NCBI GenBank assembly: GCA_014377155.1
Contig: JACMQD010000080.1
Coordinates: 1 to 7,142, forward strand
Reading direction: 5' to 3'
DNA from: Herminiimonas sp.
GTDB lineage: Bacteria > Pseudomonadota > Gammaproteobacteria > Burkholderiales > Burkholderiaceae
Length of the DNA stretch: 7,142 nt
Shown in pieces: positions 5,935-7,142 of the stretch. Below the pieces are notes generated by a model. That model was given only the letters and a program-made list of their open reading frames with translations, was not told the DNA's origin and searched no databases. The position numbers were made by a program, and so were the translations under genes. Each line of letters starts with the position of its first letter. The first letter of the stretch is position 1.

Positions 5935-7142
5935 TTACTTTTTTTTCTTCAACAGCGGTGCCAGGTATTTGCCGGTAAAGCTGGCCGGCGTTTTTGCCAC
6001 GTCTTCCGGCGTGCCCGCGGCAATGATCTCGCCACCGCCGGCCCCACCTTCCGGACCCAGGTCGATCAGCCAGTCGGCTGTCTTGATCACATCCAGGTTG
6101 TGTTCGATGATGACTACCGTATTGCCCTGATCGCGCAACCGGTGAATCACTTTCAACAGCAGGTCGATGTCATGGAAATGCAGGCCGGTGGTCGGCTCAT
6201 CCAGGATGTACAGCGTGCGGCCGGTGTCCCGCTTGGACAATTCCAGCGACAGTTTGACGCGCTGCGCTTCGCCGCCCGACAACGTGGTCGCGCTTTGTCC
6301 GAGGTGAATATAGCCCAGACCGACATCGAGCAGCGTGTGCAGCTTGCGCGCGATCACCGGCACCGGCTTGAAGAATTCATGTGCATCCTCGACCGTCATC
6401 GCCAGCACTTCGGTGATGTTTTTGCCCTTGTACTGGACTTCCAGGGTTTCGCGGTTGTAGCGCTTGCCATGGCAGACATCGCACGGCACATAGACATCCG
6501 GCAGGAAATGCATCTCGACTTTCAGGACACCGTCACCCTGACACGATTCGCAGCGACCACCTTTGACGTTGAATGAGAACCGGCCGGCGCTATAGCCGCG
6601 TTCCTTGGCCATCGGCACCGTCGCAAACAGATCACGGATCGGTGTAAACAAGCCGGTATAAGTGGCCGGATTGGAGCGAGGCGTGCGGCCGATCGGCGCC
6701 TGGTCGACCGAAATCACCTTGTCGAAGTGCTCGAAGCCGCTGATCGATTCATGCGCTGCCGGTTCTGCCTGCGAACCGTACAAATGGCGCGCGGCCGCAT
6801 GGTAGAGCGTATCGTTGACCAGCGTCGACTTGCCGGACCCTGACACGCCGGTGATGCAGGTCAGCAGGCCGACCGGCAGGCTCATGGTGACGTTCTTGAG
6901 GTTGTTGCCGGTAGCGCCGTTGATGATGAACTGGCGCTTGGGGTCGACCGGGGTACGCTTTTTGGGGACTGTGATGCCGAGCGAGCCGTTGAGGTATTGC
7001 GCGGTCAGCGATTTCTTGTTCTTCAGGATTTCCTTCAGAGTGCCCTGGGCGATGATCTCGCCGCCGTGCACGCCGGCGCCCGGTCCCATGTCGACGATGA
7101 AATCTGCGCAGCGGATCGCATCCTCGTCATGCTCGACCACCA
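5935..7142 (-). CDS. uvrA: UvrA, excinuclease ABC subunit A (C-terminal part, cut by window edge)
   Basis: About 401 C-terminal residues of the nucleotide-excision-repair damage sensor are present; the full protein is about 940-960. The frame continues to the right edge with VVEHDEDAI, the H-loop of the first ABC module, so the GTG at 7138-7140 is internal and not a start. Numbering from that codon, the second ABC module shows Walker [10 protein letters not shown] (98-106) and a zinc-finger CxxC-X19-CxxC (C197, C200, C220, C223). The signature is LSGGE (287-291), Walker B LYILDEP (310-316), and the H-loop His is 347 in IIEHNLD. All catalytic features look intact. UvrA dimers use ATP to find DNA lesions and load UvrB. 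The protein ends in a lysine run (KKKK) from an A8 tract before TAA. The promoter, where a LexA box would be sought, is outside the window. Confidence 0.98.
   Translation of the reverse strand, partial: VVEHDEDAIRCADFIVDMGPGAGVHGGEIIAQGTLKEILKNKKSLTAQYLNGSLGITVPKKRTPVDPKRQFIINGATGNNLKNVTMSLPVGLLTCITGVSGSGKSTLVNDTLYHAAARHLYGSQAEPAAHESISGFEHFDKVISVDQAPIGRTPRSNPATYTGLFTPIRDLFATVPMAKERGYSAGRFSFNVKGGRCESCQGDGVLKVEMHFLPDVYVPCDVCHGKRYNRETLEVQYKGKNITEVLAMTVEDAHEFFKPVPVIARKLHTLLDVGLGYIHLGQSATTLSGGEAQRVKLSLELSKRDTGRTLYILDEPTTGLHFHDIDLLLKVIHRLRDQGNTVVIIEHNLDVIKTADWLIDLGPEGGAGGGEIIAAGTPEDVAKTPASFTGKYLAPLLKKKK

Noticed and set aside
7138..7140. GTG as the start of a short 401-residue UvrA-like gene
   Set aside because: The residues after it (VEHDEDAI) are an internal H-loop of UvrA's first ABC module, so the gene is simply truncated by the window.
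1..7142. Mobile elements, CRISPR arrays, toxin-antitoxin or defence genes, tRNA/rRNA
   Set aside because: No transposase, integrase, regularly spaced repeats, small paired ORFs or RNA-gene signatures were seen. The confident CDSs cover nearly all of the window.

Overview
The window looks like the chromosome of a Gram-negative beta-proteobacterium of the order Burkholderiales, most plausibly Oxalobacteraceae (Herbaspirillum/Collimonas-like). The basis is the Kdo/LPS export gene order beside a Kef-type antiporter, the wording of the LptC, KdsD and UvrA proteins, and the moderately high GC content. The genus is inferred from remembered family sequences, not from a search.

Left part (1-1827, minus strand): the 5' end of an LPS biogenesis operon, transcribed kdsD > kdsC > lptC. 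KdsD makes D-arabinose-5-phosphate and KdsC dephosphorylates Kdo-8-phosphate to Kdo. LptC, cut by the left edge, is the inner-membrane-anchored bridge component that moves finished LPS towards the outer membrane. The cistrons overlap at their stop/start codons (TGATG, then ATGA). In related genomes lptA, lptB and rpoN follow, but they would lie outside the window.

Middle (1828-4954, plus strand): a 100-bp divergent intergenic region carries a perfect 7-bp inverted repeat and a candidate -10 box for kdsD. A KefB/KefC-like CPA2 potassium/proton antiporter with RCK-N and RCK-C domains follows. After a 138-bp gap comes a probable secreted lipoprotein of the alpha/beta-hydrolase (esterase) superfamily.

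Right part (4978-7142): an AEC-family membrane transporter follows the esterase by 23 bp and is probably co-transcribed with it. It converges on the 3' part of uvrA (minus strand, cut by the right edge). A perfect 12-bp-stem, U-tract-flanked hairpin between them serves both directions.

No mobile element, phage gene, CRISPR array, tRNA or rRNA was seen, and no gap exceeds 300 bases. Most of the window is ordinary housekeeping sequence, and I found no convincing undescribed system. The points most worth a second look are a four-unit 9-bp tandem repeat that adds about 10 residues to KdsD, the dyad in the divergent promoter region, a possibly leaderless kdsD mRNA, and the lipoprotein esterase/AEC transporter pair.
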